From Micromonospora sp. PLK6-60 (lineage in GTDB: Bacteria > Actinomycetota > Actinomycetes > Mycobacteriales > Micromonosporaceae), in NCBI RefSeq assembly GCF_019890675.1, contig NZ_JAIOAA010000003.1, positions 186,001 through 250,000 on the forward strand: a stretch of DNA of 64,000 bases, read 5' to 3'. The notes under the pieces were generated by a model, which was not told the DNA's origin, did no database searches, and worked only from the letters and a program-made list of their open reading frames with translations. A program made the position numbers and the translations under genes. This document shows positions 1 to 7,772 of this stretch, piece after piece (the stretch's first letter is position 1; each line of letters opens with the position of its first letter).

Positions 1-321
1 CTGGCCGGCGTTCTGCACCTTCGGCAGCATGATGCAGTCGAGGTTGGCCCCCGCGCCCTCGACCACCTCGATGACGTCCCGGTAGGTCCACGGCGTGGTC
101 AGGTCGTTGACCCGGACCACCCGGGTCTTGCCGGCCCAGTCACCCTCGTTGAGCGTGGCCACGATGTTCTTGCGGGCGTCCGGCTTGGCCAGCGGGGCGA
201 CCGCGTCCTCCAGGTCGAGGAAGACCTGGTCGGCCGGGAGCCCCTGAGCCTTGCCGAGCATCTTGACGCTGGAGCCGGGTACCGCGAGGCAGGACCGGCG
301 GGGGCGACCGACTGCGGCCAT
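1..321 (-). CDS. HpcH/HpaI aldolase / citrate lyase beta-type protein (partial, C-terminus beyond window)
   Basis: Only the first 107 residues are present. The family cleaves or forms C-C bonds in CoA thioesters (citryl-, malyl- or methylmalyl-CoA) in the cytosol. Visible family motifs are VPGSSVKM (residues 14-21), LDLEDAVAP (35-43, acidic metal-binding region), RVN (70-72) and IMLPKV (97-102). The ATG at 321 follows a GGAAGGAG ribosome-binding site at a 7-nt spacing. The gene is divergent from the SDR gene at 417. Substrate cannot be assigned from this fragment; L-malyl-CoA/beta-methylmalyl-CoA lyase is one possibility. Confidence 0.85.
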   Translation of the reverse strand, partial: MAAVGRPRRSCLAVPGSSVKMLGKAQGLPADQVFLDLEDAVAPLAKPDARKNIVATLNEGDWAGKTRVVRVNDLTTPWTYRDVIEVVEGAGANLDCIMLPKVQNAGQ

Positions 322-404
322 GGATGCGCTCCTTCCAGCGTCCGGCGGGCACGCCGGCGAAGATGACGGACCTTAACGATCACAAAGGCTTGTTGACGCC
401 ACGG

Positions 405-410
405 TAACCT
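405..410 (+). promoter_or_regulatory. -10 element for a leaderless transcript (SDR gene)
   Basis: TAACCT lies 6 nt before the GTG at 417, and no ribosome-binding site precedes that GTG. This is the layout expected of an actinobacterial leaderless mRNA. Confidence 0.5.
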
Positions 411-416
411 CGTGCC

Positions 417-1262
417 GTGACCGGGGTGAATGGACCTGTGGAAGATCTCACTGGGCGCCGGATCGTGGTGGTGACCGGGGCCAGCTCCGGCATCGGGCTG
501 GCCGCCGCCGTCGACCTGGCCCGGCGGGGCGACCGGGTGGTGCTGGTCGGCCGGGACCCGGCCCGCCTACAGGCCGCCGGCGACCGGGTACGCGACGCCT
601 CCGGCGAGCGACCCGAGCTGTTCCGGGCCGACTTCGCCGTGCTGGACGACGTGCGGCGGCTGGCGGAGCGGCTGCGCGCCGCGTACGACCGGATCGACGT
701 GCTGGCCAACAACGCCGGCGCGATCGTGCTGCAACCGGTCACCACCGTCGACGGCTTCGAGCTGTCCATCCAGGCCAACCACCTGGCCCCGTTCCTGCTG
801 AGCAACCTGCTCGCCGACCGGGTCGGCCGGCTGGTCGTGACCGCCTCCGGCGCCCACCGCAGCGGCCGGCTCGACCCCGCCGACCTGAACGCCGCGCTGC
901 GCCACTACCGGCCGATGCGCGCGTACGGGACCAGCAAGCAGGCAAACATCCTGTTCGCCGCCGAGGCCGCCCGGCGCTGGCCGGACGTCCCCGCGTACTC
1001 CTTCCATCCCGGCGTGGTGCGGACCCGGTTCGGGGCGGACAGCCGGCTGGTCGCGATCGGCATGCGGTTCCTGCCGTTCCGCAGCCCGGAGAAGGGCGCC
1101 GAAACGCTGGTCTGGCTGGCCAACCAGGACCCGGACCGGCTGGTCGACGGCGGCTACTACGCCGACCGCCGGCCGCGCCGGCCGCTGCGCAAGGCGGCCG
1201 ACCCGGGACTGGCCGCCCGGCTCTGGACGGCCAGCGCCGAGGCCGTGGGCATCGACGGCTGA
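417..1262 (+). CDS. SDR-family NAD(P)-dependent oxidoreductase
   Basis: 281-residue short-chain dehydrogenase. It has the Rossmann nucleotide-binding motif TGASSGIG (residues 20-27), NNAG after strand 4 and the catalytic YGTSK (Y-x3-K) in the second half. The order and spacing resemble retinol-dehydrogenase-like or oxidoreductase-type 'extended classical' SDRs, which act on hydrophobic alcohols or ketones; the substrate is not readable. The GTG start at 417 is chosen because a -10 hexamer sits 6 nt upstream. The only other nearby start is GTG 426. Divergent from the aldolase gene and apparently monocistronic. Confidence 0.88.
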   Translation: MTGVNGPVEDLTGRRIVVVTGASSGIGLAAAVDLARRGDRVVLVGRDPARLQAAGDRVRDASGERPELFRADFAVLDDVRRLAERLRAAYDRIDVLANNAGAIVLQPVTTVDGFELSIQANHLAPFLLSNLLADRVGRLVVTASGAHRSGRLDPADLNAALRHYRPMRAYGTSKQANILFAAEAARRWPDVPAYSFHPGVVRTRFGADSRLVAIGMRFLPFRSPEKGAETLVWLANQDPDRLVDGGYYADRRPRRPLRKAADPGLAARLWTASAEAVGIDG

Positions 1263-1289
1263 CGGGCCCCCGGCGGCCCGCCCCGCTGG

Positions 1290-1295
1290 CATACT
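1290..1295 (+). promoter_or_regulatory. -10 element for a leaderless transcript
   Basis: CATACT is followed by a 7-nt spacer and the ATG at 1303. There is no Shine-Dalgarno sequence. Confidence 0.45.
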
Positions 1296-1302
1296 TCCCG
1301 CC

Positions 1303-1593
1303 ATGACGACGGGGAACGCCGGGGTGCTGCTGGTCGCCCTGGTCGAGATGGCCGGCGGCGCGGTCGAGGCGGGCCGGCGCTACGAGGACGCGGTGCTGGC
1401 CCTGCTCGGGCGGCACCGCGGGGAGCTGGAACGGCGGCTGCGCACCGACGACGGCAACGAGGTGCACGTGATCCGGTTCGCCGACCGGGCCGGCTACGAC
1501 GCGTTCCTGGTCGACCCGGAGCGGGTCGCGCTGCGCGGCGCGCTCGGCGACGACGCGCCGACCACCCGGGTGCTGGAAGTACGCGAGGTCTGA
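1303..1593 (+). CDS. small DUF1330-like / dimeric alpha-beta barrel protein
   Basis: 96 residues, cytosolic, no cysteines or membrane segment. The pattern (hydrophobic strand LLVALVEM, helix with GRRYEDAVLALLGRH, strand EVHVIRFAD, helix AGYDAFLVDPERVAL) matches small ferredoxin-like barrel proteins such as DUF1330 or 'stress-responsive' families, in which 'YDAFLVDPER' resembles the region after strand 3. No catalytic residues are evident. The gene follows the SDR by 40 nt but has its own -10 hexamer 7 nt upstream. Family assignment is tentative. Confidence 0.65.
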   Translation: MTTGNAGVLLVALVEMAGGAVEAGRRYEDAVLALLGRHRGELERRLRTDDGNEVHVIRFADRAGYDAFLVDPERVALRGALGDDAPTTRVLEVREV

Positions 1594-1672
1594 TCCCGCT
1601 CCCTCACTTCATCACGGTGGGCCGGCGAGAACAAGACTTGATCTTGGCGCGGTGGGCACCCATGGTCGAGGC

Positions 1673-2323
1673 ATGGAATTCGACGCGATGGCCACCGCCC
1701 GCCGGGCGCTGTGGATCGGCGGCGCCCAGTGGGCCGGCAAGACCACGGTCGCGGTGACCCTGGCCCTGCGGCACGGGCTGACCGCGTACCTCTACGACCG
1801 GCACGACGCCCGGGGGCACGACGACCGGCGGATCGCCGACCGGGTCCGCCGGGCCGAGCCGCCCGCCGGCCCCGACCCGGACGCCGCCTGGGTGCACACC
1901 GACCCCGCCCGGATGGCCGCCGAGACCCTGGCCGGCTTCCCGCGCCGCTTCGAGTGGGTGCTGGACGACCTCAGCGCGCTGGTCACCGGCCGGCGGGTGA
2001 TCGCCGAGGGTTGGGGGCTGCGTCCCGAGCTGGTGGTCCCGCTGGTCGAGTCGAGCCGTCAGGTGGTGGTGCTGGTGCCCACGCCGGAGTTCCGGGCGTA
2101 CCAGCGCGAGCGGCTGCCCCGGGCCACCGCCCGACACGACGGGGTCAGCGACCCCGAGCGGGCGGTACGCAGCCGGCTGGCCCGCGACGAGCTGGTCGCC
2201 GCCGACGCCGTGGCCCGGGCCCGGGAGCTGGGCGTACGGGTGATCGAGGTGGACGGCAGCCGGGACGCAGTGGCGGTGACCGACCTGGTCGAGGAGCACT
2301 TCGCCCCGTTCCTCACTCGGTGA
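1673..2323 (+). CDS. P-loop nucleotide-binding protein, kinase-like
   Basis: 216 residues. A Walker A motif GGAQWAGKTT lies at residues 16-25, immediately after a hydrophobic strand (ALWIGG). A later acidic strand (FEWVLDDL) may be Walker B. An Arg-rich segment (YQRERLPRAT) could act as a lid, as in small-molecule kinases and uridine kinase/AAA_33-like proteins. No substrate motif is recognisable. ATG 1673 is preferred; an in-frame GTG at 1652 would add 7 residues. The 3' end overlaps the convergent permease gene by 11 nt. Confidence 0.7.
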   Translation: MEFDAMATARRALWIGGAQWAGKTTVAVTLALRHGLTAYLYDRHDARGHDDRRIADRVRRAEPPAGPDPDAAWVHTDPARMAAETLAGFPRRFEWVLDDLSALVTGRRVIAEGWGLRPELVVPLVESSRQVVVLVPTPEFRAYQRERLPRATARHDGVSDPERAVRSRLARDELVAADAVARARELGVRVIEVDGSRDAVAVTDLVEEHFAPFLTR

Positions 2324-4469
2324 GGTGCACCGGGACGCTGGTCACCACCACGCCCGGCAGCGCCCGCAGGGCGTCCCGCAGCCGCTGCTCGGCGCGGCTG
2401 TGCAACGGCCGGTGCCGGCGGCGGCGGGTCACCACCTCCGGCACGATCACGGTCAGCGTCAGCTCCGGCCCGGCGGCGTGCAACGCCTCCAGGTAGTGCG
2501 CCAGCGGCCCGATCACCGCCCGGTACGGGGAGACGATGGTCTCCAGCCGCACGTGGTCGCCCCACGCCCGCCACTGCTCGCGGAACCGCTCCGCCTCGGC
2601 GTCCTCCGGGGCGACGTGCACCGCCAGCGTCGGCTGGCCGAGCGAGGCCGCGTACGCCAGGGCCCGCAGCGAGGCCCGGTTCAGCCGGGCCATCGGCACC
2701 ACCACCAGGTGGCGTACCTGCTGGGGCAGTTCCTCGCCCTCGGCGGACCCGGGGGTGGGCGCGACCGCGGGCCCGGCCGGCGGGCCCGCGGTCGGCGGGT
2801 GCAGGGCCAGCGCCCGGTGCAGCCGGGCGTAGTGCCGGTGCACCCGGTGGAAGAGCAGCACCAGCAGCGGCACCGCGACCACCACCACCCAGGCGCCCTC
2901 GGCGAACTTGGCGACGGCGGCGGTCAGCAGCACCAGCCCGGAGAGCACCGCCCCGACCGCGTTGAGCCCCAGCCGGCGCCGCCAGCCCCGCCCCCGGTGC
3001 CGCCGCCAGTGCACCACCATCCCGCTCTGCGACAGGGTGAAGGCGAGGAACACCCCCACCGCGTAGAGGGGGATCAGCGACGCGGTGTGCCCGCCGAACG
3101 CGACGAAGACGACAGTCGCCGCGGTGGCCAGCGCGACCAGCCCGTTACTGAACGCCAACCGGTCCCCCATGTGCAGGAAGCGGCGTGGGGCGTGGCCGTC
3201 GCGGGCCATGAAGAAGAGCAGCCGGGGAAAGTCGTTGAAGGCGGTGTTCGCCGCCAGCAGCAGGATCAGCGCGGTGCTCGCCTGGAGCAGCGGGTACCAG
3301 GGGCCGGCCGGGAAGGTGAGCCGGCCCAACTGGGACAGCAGGGTCTCCTCCGGCCGGGGCACCAGGCCGTCCAGGTGGATCAGCACGGTCAGCCCGGCGA
3401 AGAGGACCACCAGCATGGCCACCATCCAGCCGAGCGTGGTCCGGGCGTTGCGCCACTCGGTGGGGCGGAACGCCGGCACCGCGTTGGAGACCGCCTCGAT
3501 GCCGGTCATCGACACCGCCCCGGAGGCGAACGCGCGCAGCACCAGCAGCAGGCCCAGCCCCTCGGCCGCCGGCACCGGCGGCGGGGGCACCGGCGCGAAC
3601 CCCCGCCCGGCCGCGTGCCACCAGCCGACCACGAGCAACGCCAGGACCGCGACCACGAAGGCGTACGTGGGCAGCACGAAGATGTTGCCGGCGGTGCGCA
3701 CCCCGCGCAGGTTGCCGGCGAGCAGCACCAGGATCACCAGCACCCCGAGCGGTACGTTGAACGGCGCCAGCGCGGGCAGCGCGGAGGTGACCGCGTGCAC
3801 CCCGGCGGCCACCGACACGGACACGGTCAGCACGTAGTCGAGCATCAGCCCGGCGGCGGCGGTCAGCCCCGGCGTGACGCCCAGGTTGTCCGAGGCCACG
3901 ATGTACGAACCGGCGCCGTGCGGGTAGGCCGGGATGGTCTGCCGGTACGACAGCCCGACCGCGATCATCAACAGCACCAGCGCGGCGGCCAGCGGCAGCG
4001 ACAGGCCCAGCGCCCCGCTCCCGGCCAGCACCAGCACGGTCAGCATCGCCTCCGGCCCGTACGCCACCGAGCTGAGCAGGTCGGAGGAGAGGATCGGCAG
4101 GGCCACCAGCTTGCGCATCCGCTCGTAGAGCACGGCGGAGCTGCGCAGCGGCGGGCCGAGCACCACCCGGCGCAGCCGGGACACGGCGCGGGCCGGCCGG
4201 GAACGCGGCTCGTGGGCCGGCGGGGTGGCGACCAGCTCGCCGGGCTGCCCGGCGAACATCTCGATCGGGGCCAGCCGGCCGAACCGGGTGGGGGCCGGCC
4301 GGCCCCGGTACCGGTCCAGGGTCGGGTCGACGGGCAGCCCCCCGGCCGGCCGGTCCGGCTGCCAGCGGGCGCCGATCCGGCGCAGCGTGGCGACCTCGTC
4401 GGGGCGCAGCGGTGGGAACTCGGCCGACGGGGTGACGGCGGTGCCGCCCCCGGCCTCGTCCGGCTGCAT
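2313..4469 (-). CDS. APC-superfamily amino-acid permease with cytosolic C-terminal domain
   Basis: 718-residue membrane transporter. After about 115 cytosolic residues come roughly 12 hydrophobic segments, beginning with the family signature around LPILSSDLLSSVAYGPEAML, where APC transporters bind substrate. A long tail follows (from about residue 530) containing VRHLVVVPMARLNRASLRALAYAASL, which resembles a universal-stress-protein fold. Such APC-USP fusions are common in actinobacteria; the substrate is unknown. ATG 4469 is chosen because GGGAAGGGG precedes it. An in-frame TTG at 4487 lies on top of that site and is less likely. Downstream it converges on the P-loop gene. Confidence 0.85.
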   Translation of the reverse strand: MQPDEAGGGTAVTPSAEFPPLRPDEVATLRRIGARWQPDRPAGGLPVDPTLDRYRGRPAPTRFGRLAPIEMFAGQPGELVATPPAHEPRSRPARAVSRLRRVVLGPPLRSSAVLYERMRKLVALPILSSDLLSSVAYGPEAMLTVLVLAGSGALGLSLPLAAALVLLMIAVGLSYRQTIPAYPHGAGSYIVASDNLGVTPGLTAAAGLMLDYVLTVSVSVAAGVHAVTSALPALAPFNVPLGVLVILVLLAGNLRGVRTAGNIFVLPTYAFVVAVLALLVVGWWHAAGRGFAPVPPPPVPAAEGLGLLLVLRAFASGAVSMTGIEAVSNAVPAFRPTEWRNARTTLGWMVAMLVVLFAGLTVLIHLDGLVPRPEETLLSQLGRLTFPAGPWYPLLQASTALILLLAANTAFNDFPRLLFFMARDGHAPRRFLHMGDRLAFSNGLVALATAATVVFVAFGGHTASLIPLYAVGVFLAFTLSQSGMVVHWRRHRGRGWRRRLGLNAVGAVLSGLVLLTAAVAKFAEGAWVVVVAVPLLVLLFHRVHRHYARLHRALALHPPTAGPPAGPAVAPTPGSAEGEELPQQVRHLVVVPMARLNRASLRALAYAASLGQPTLAVHVAPEDAEAERFREQWRAWGDHVRLETIVSPYRAVIGPLAHYLEALHAAGPELTLTVIVPEVVTRRRRHRPLHSRAEQRLRDALRALPGVVVTSVPVHLTE

Positions 4470-4538
4470 CAGCGCCCCTTCCCGCAACGCTCCCCTCCTG
4501 CACTGTCACGGAAGCAGCGCCGCCGGGTGGCCGAAATG

Positions 4539-4590
4539 CAAGGAGGGGCCCCTTGTTAACAGACGTCTGTTAACAAGGGGCCCCTCCTTG
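4539..4590. repeat. 52-bp perfect palindrome (GGGGCCCCTT-type), likely bidirectional terminator
   Basis: Two 26-nt arms that are exact reverse complements meet with no loop at 4564/4565. The core is AAGGAGGGGCCCCTTGTTAA. The stop codon and last 11 residues of the EamA transporter gene fall inside it. A related, imperfect copy lies at 22107-22154. The structure would form a very stable hairpin in RNA from either strand. Confidence 0.9.
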
Positions 4591-5500
4591 CCCGGCGGGC
4601 GGCGCGGGCGCCGCCGATCACCACCACGGCCACCCCGACCAGCAGCAGCGCCAGCCCGGGCAGGGCCTGCGGGCGGGGCGCCTGCCCCAGCCACCACCAG
4701 GCGATCAGGGCCGCCCCGGGCACCTCCAGCAGGATCAGCACGCTGACCGTGGTGGCCGAGATCCGGTGCAGGGCGTAGTTGAACATCGAGTGGCCGAGCA
4801 GTTGGGCGCCGGCCACCAGCCCCAGGATGGCCAGCCAGGTGCCGCCGTCGTACCCGGTCAGCGGCAGCCCGGCGACCAGGCAGACGACCAGCAGGACCGC
4901 CCCGCAGACCCCGTAGCAGACGGTGGTGTAGGTGGTGGTGCTGAGCGACCCCCGGGCCCGCTCACCGAACGCCGTGTAGACCGCGGCGAACATCCCGCCG
5001 GCCACCGCGAGCAGGTCACCGGCGACCGCCCGACCCGAGACGGTGACGTCGGCGCCGGTGGCGAGCGCCGCGCCGACCACCGCCACCGCGATGCCGGCCC
5101 AGACCACCGCCGGCAGCCGCCGCCCCTGCCCGCGGGCGATCAACCCCTGCCACACCGGCTGGGTGGCGACCAGCGCGGTCGCGGTGGCGACCGAGGTGAG
5201 CTGCACCGCCGGCATCCAGGTGGCGAAGTGCGCGGCGAGCGCCACCCCGGAGAGTACGCAGAACCAGCCCTCCCGCCGGCCGGCGCCGACGGTCAGCCGG
5301 CGGAACTCCGCCCGCCTCCCGAGCAGCGAGAAGGGCCCGAGCACCGCGACGGCGAGCGCGTTCCGCCAGAACGCGATCGCCAGGGCGGGCGCGGCGGCGA
5401 AGGCGATCAACGGTCCGGAGGAGGAGACCGCGACCACGGCGAGCGCGACGGCGGCGCCGGTCAGCGGATCGAGTGGCGGGCGGGGTGGGGATGGCTGCAC
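4556..5500 (-). CDS. EamA/DMT-family transporter
   Basis: 314 residues with about ten hydrophobic segments arranged as two EamA repeats (drug/metabolite transporter fold, cytoplasmic membrane). SSSGPLIAFAAAPALAIAFWRNA near the N-terminus is typical of the first repeat, and LLGHSMFNYAL and ILLEVPGAALIAWWWLG of the second. Substrate unknown. GTG 5500 is preferred because GAGG precedes it; a TTG at 5509 overlaps this region. The C-terminal 11 codons (ARRGPLLTDVC) and the TAA stop lie inside the 52-bp palindrome, so the repeat appears to have supplied the end of the gene. Confidence 0.87.
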   Translation of the reverse strand: MQPSPPRPPLDPLTGAAVALAVVAVSSSGPLIAFAAAPALAIAFWRNALAVAVLGPFSLLGRRAEFRRLTVGAGRREGWFCVLSGVALAAHFATWMPAVQLTSVATATALVATQPVWQGLIARGQGRRLPAVVWAGIAVAVVGAALATGADVTVSGRAVAGDLLAVAGGMFAAVYTAFGERARGSLSTTTYTTVCYGVCGAVLLVVCLVAGLPLTGYDGGTWLAILGLVAGAQLLGHSMFNYALHRISATTVSVLILLEVPGAALIAWWWLGQAPRPQALPGLALLLVGVAVVVIGGARAARRARRGPLLTDVC

Positions 5501-5611
5501 GGTGAGCAATCCTCACACGTCCGGCGGGCACCACGGATGGTCAGCAACTGGTTACGATCATGAAGGTCCGCGCGCCCGCTGACCCCTCGACCGCCCTGGA
5601 GGCGTCTCCCC

Positions 5612-6430
5612 ATGCCCAGGTACCAGGCGGTGCTGTTCGACTTCTTCGGCACGCTGACCTGTCCCTCCCCCCGCGGCCGGGGGCACCGGCTCACCGCCGA
5701 GTTGCTGGGCTGCCCGGGGGAACGGCTCACCGAGGTGCTCGACCGCAGCTACTACCAGCGGGCCAGCGGGTCGCTGGGCGGGGCCGAGGCGACCCTGCGC
5801 TGGGTGTGCGACCAGCTCGGCGTGCGCCCCTCGGCGGAGGCGCTGCGCGCGGCGCTCGCCTCCCGCCACCGCGCGGTACGCGCCGACACCCGGCTGCGGC
5901 CCGAGGCGGTGCCGGTGCTGGCGGCGCTGCGCCGCCGGGGCGTACGCACCGCCCTGGTCAGCGACTGCACCCACGAGCTGCCAGCGTTCCTGCCCGAGCT
6001 GCCGGTCGCGCCGCTGCTCGACGCGCGGGTGTTCTCGGTGCGGGTCGGGCGGTGCAAGCCGGATCCCGAGCTCTACCTGACCGCCTGCCGGCGGCTGGGC
6101 GTGGCCCCCGAGCACTGCCTCTACGTCGGTGACGGCGGCAGCCGCGAGCTGAGCGGCGCGGCGCGGGTGGGGCTGACCGCCGTCCGGCTGGCCGCCCCGG
6201 ACCTCGCCCGGCACCTGGTCTTCGACCCCGAGCCGGACTGGGCCGGCCCGGCGGTGACCGCGCTGCCCGGGGTGGTGGAGCTGGTCGACCGGGCGCCGGT
6301 CAGCGCCGACGGACGCGGTGCAACCGGAACGGCCGGCGGGTCACCCGCACCACCGGCGCGCCGCGCGGCGGCTCGGCCAGCGACCCGGCCGGCAGGTCGG
6401 CGCCCGCTGCCGGCGGGCCGGCCGGGCTGA
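5612..6430 (+). CDS. HAD-superfamily hydrolase
   Basis: 272 residues. HAD motif I is DFFGT (residues 10-14, nucleophile Asp), motif II is LVSDC with Ser/Asp, the lysine of motif III is in GRCKPDPELY, and motif IV is YVGDGGSREL. The cap between motifs I and II is helical (C1 type), as in phosphoglycolate phosphatase-like enzymes, so a small phosphorylated metabolite is the likely substrate. After about residue 225 the sequence becomes Ala/Arg/Pro-rich low complexity. This tail overlaps the convergent gene at 6300-6815 by 131 nt and may be dispensable. ATG 5612 is the first start before motif I. Confidence 0.85.
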   Translation: MPRYQAVLFDFFGTLTCPSPRGRGHRLTAELLGCPGERLTEVLDRSYYQRASGSLGGAEATLRWVCDQLGVRPSAEALRAALASRHRAVRADTRLRPEAVPVLAALRRRGVRTALVSDCTHELPAFLPELPVAPLLDARVFSVRVGRCKPDPELYLTACRRLGVAPEHCLYVGDGGSRELSGAARVGLTAVRLAAPDLARHLVFDPEPDWAGPAVTALPGVVELVDRAPVSADGRGATGTAGGSPAPPARRAAARPATRPAGRRPLPAGRPG

Positions 6431-6815
6431 GCCGGTTCAGCGCGCAACCGTCGGCGGCCCACCGGGCGACCAGGTCAGCGATGGCCCCCGGCGCGTTCAG
6501 CCGCTTGGCGGCCACCAGCGGCGCGGCCGTCTCCCAGCCCGCACTGCCGGGTGTCACCCGGGTCACCCGGGCCGGCCAGGTGACGATCCGGCCGCCGTGG
6601 TCGCCGCGCAGGGTGACCCGGGCCTCGGTGGCGTCGGCCAGCCCGGGGGCGGACTGCTCGCCGGGGCCGCTGACCACGAAGAGGTCACCCTCCAGCGGCA
6701 TGCACCACAGCGCCAGCGCCGGCCCGTCGGTGACGCTCACCCAGGCGACGGCGGCCTTCTTCGCCGCCTCGTCGACCAGCGGCGTGCTCTCCCGGGCCTG
6801 CACCTCGTCCGTCAT
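6300..6815 (-). CDS. conserved hypothetical protein
   Basis: 171 residues. The N-terminal half alternates beta strands (AAVAWVSVTD, ALALWCMP, GDLFVVSGPGEQ, ARVTLRGDHGGRIVTWPARVTRV) in a way that resembles split-barrel flavin-binding (pyridoxamine-phosphate-oxidase-like) proteins, but no cofactor motif is clear. A helical segment LVARWAADGCALNRL and a basic, Pro-rich tail follow. ATG 6815 (MTDEVQ) is preferred to an in-frame upstream start at 6833. It overlaps the 3' end of the HAD gene by 131 nt in convergent orientation. Confidence 0.68.
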   Translation of the reverse strand: MTDEVQARESTPLVDEAAKKAAVAWVSVTDGPALALWCMPLEGDLFVVSGPGEQSAPGLADATEARVTLRGDHGGRIVTWPARVTRVTPGSAGWETAAPLVAAKRLNAPGAIADLVARWAADGCALNRLSPAGPPAAGADLPAGSLAEPPRGAPVVRVTRRPFRLHRVRRR

Positions 6816-6869
6816 GCGGGCATCCTCTCGCACCCCGGCCCGCCCGGACAGCCGGACCGGGCCGGGTGG

Positions 6870-7739
6870 TCAGCCGACGAAGGGTGGGATCAGGATCTCG
6901 CCGCGGGCCACCGCCATCACCTGGCCGGCGACGGTCGCCCCGACCGCCGCGCCGCCGCTCGTGGTCACCGTGCAGGCCAGCACCGACGGGCGGTGGATCT
7001 CGATGCCCTGCCGCACGGTGTACGGGTGGGTGCCGTCACCGGGCAGCAGCCCGCTGGCGACGAGCCACACCCCGAGACCGAGGGCGGCCGAACCGGTCGC
7101 CGGATCCTCGGGCACCCCCAGACCGGGCACGAAGATCCGGGCGTGGGCCGTTTGCGCGGCGGCGTCCCAGGAGAAGACGCTGACGTGCTCCACGCCGTAC
7201 CGCTCCGCCGCCGCCGCGTTCACCCGGGCCCGGGCCACCGCGTCCGGCCGCACCGGCAGGTACGGGAACTCCAGCCCGCACCCGGCCACCCGGGGCGCCG
7301 GCCCGGCGTGGTCGGCGGCGTCCAGGCCGGCCATCTCCAGCAGCGGCTCCGGGTCCAGCTCCGGGCCGAGGGTGGGCGTGCCGCCGGTGAGCGTCGCCCC
7401 GGTCGCGGTGACCTCGATCGGCAGGACGCCGGCGCCGCACTCCTGGGCGACCCGGCCCGCCGCGAACATCCCGCGCCGGCTGGCGGTGACCGCCGCGCCG
7501 ACGCTGGGGTGCCCGGCGAAGGGCAGCTCCGCGACCGGGGTGAAGATCCGCGCCCGGTAGGTGGCGCCGACCTGCGTGGGCGGCAGCACGAACACCGTCT
7601 CGGAGAGGTTGAACTCCACCGCGAGCGCCTGCATCTGCTCGGTGGCCAGCCCTTCGGCGCCGAACACCACCGCCAGCGGGTTCCCCGCGTACGGGCGGTC
7701 GGTGAAGACGTCCACGATCTCGTAGGACAGGGTCGACAT
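6870..7739 (-). CDS. PhzF-family isomerase/epimerase-like protein
   Basis: 289 residues, close to the usual family length. Diagnostic features are the N-terminal VDVFTDRPYAGNPLAVV, the catalytic-region ETVFVLPP, the FTPVAELPFAGHPSVGAA block (conserved GHP) and DPATGSAALGLGVWL in the second half. Family members act as isomerases on small hydrophobic or phenazine precursors (PhzF itself isomerises trans-2,3-dihydro-3-hydroxyanthranilate). There is no phenazine cluster here, so the substrate is unknown. ATG 7739 is fixed by the N-terminal motif. The gene is divergent from the MgtE_N protein, with very short spacing. Confidence 0.9.
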   Translation of the reverse strand: MSTLSYEIVDVFTDRPYAGNPLAVVFGAEGLATEQMQALAVEFNLSETVFVLPPTQVGATYRARIFTPVAELPFAGHPSVGAAVTASRRGMFAAGRVAQECGAGVLPIEVTATGATLTGGTPTLGPELDPEPLLEMAGLDAADHAGPAPRVAGCGLEFPYLPVRPDAVARARVNAAAAERYGVEHVSVFSWDAAAQTAHARIFVPGLGVPEDPATGSAALGLGVWLVASGLLPGDGTHPYTVRQGIEIHRPSVLACTVTTSGGAAVGATVAGQVMAVARGEILIPPFVG

Positions 7740-7759
7740 GTTGATAAACACTAGGCGCT

Positions 7760-7765
7760 TAGGCT
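7760..7765 (+). promoter_or_regulatory. -10 element for a leaderless transcript (MgtE_N/CBS gene)
   Basis: TAGGCT is followed by exactly 7 nt and then GTG 7773, in the 33-nt gap to the divergent PhzF gene. It favours GTG 7773 over GTG 7767 as the start. Confidence 0.6.
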
Positions 7766-7772
7766 GGTGCCC

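Noticed and set aside
2325..4559. 744-residue plus-strand open frame opposite the APC permease
   Set aside because: Composition is Arg/Gly/Gln/His-rich with no domain; it is the shadow of the APC coding strand, which has a ribosome-binding site and many membrane helices.
6870..7739. PhzF as part of a phenazine gene cluster
   Set aside because: No other phz genes nearby. PhzF-family proteins are widespread and mostly not phenazine enzymes.
7741..7765. TTGATA with TAGGCT as a full -35/-10 pair
   Set aside because: The spacer is only 13 nt, so TTGATA is unlikely to be the -35; the -10 alone fits the leaderless layout.
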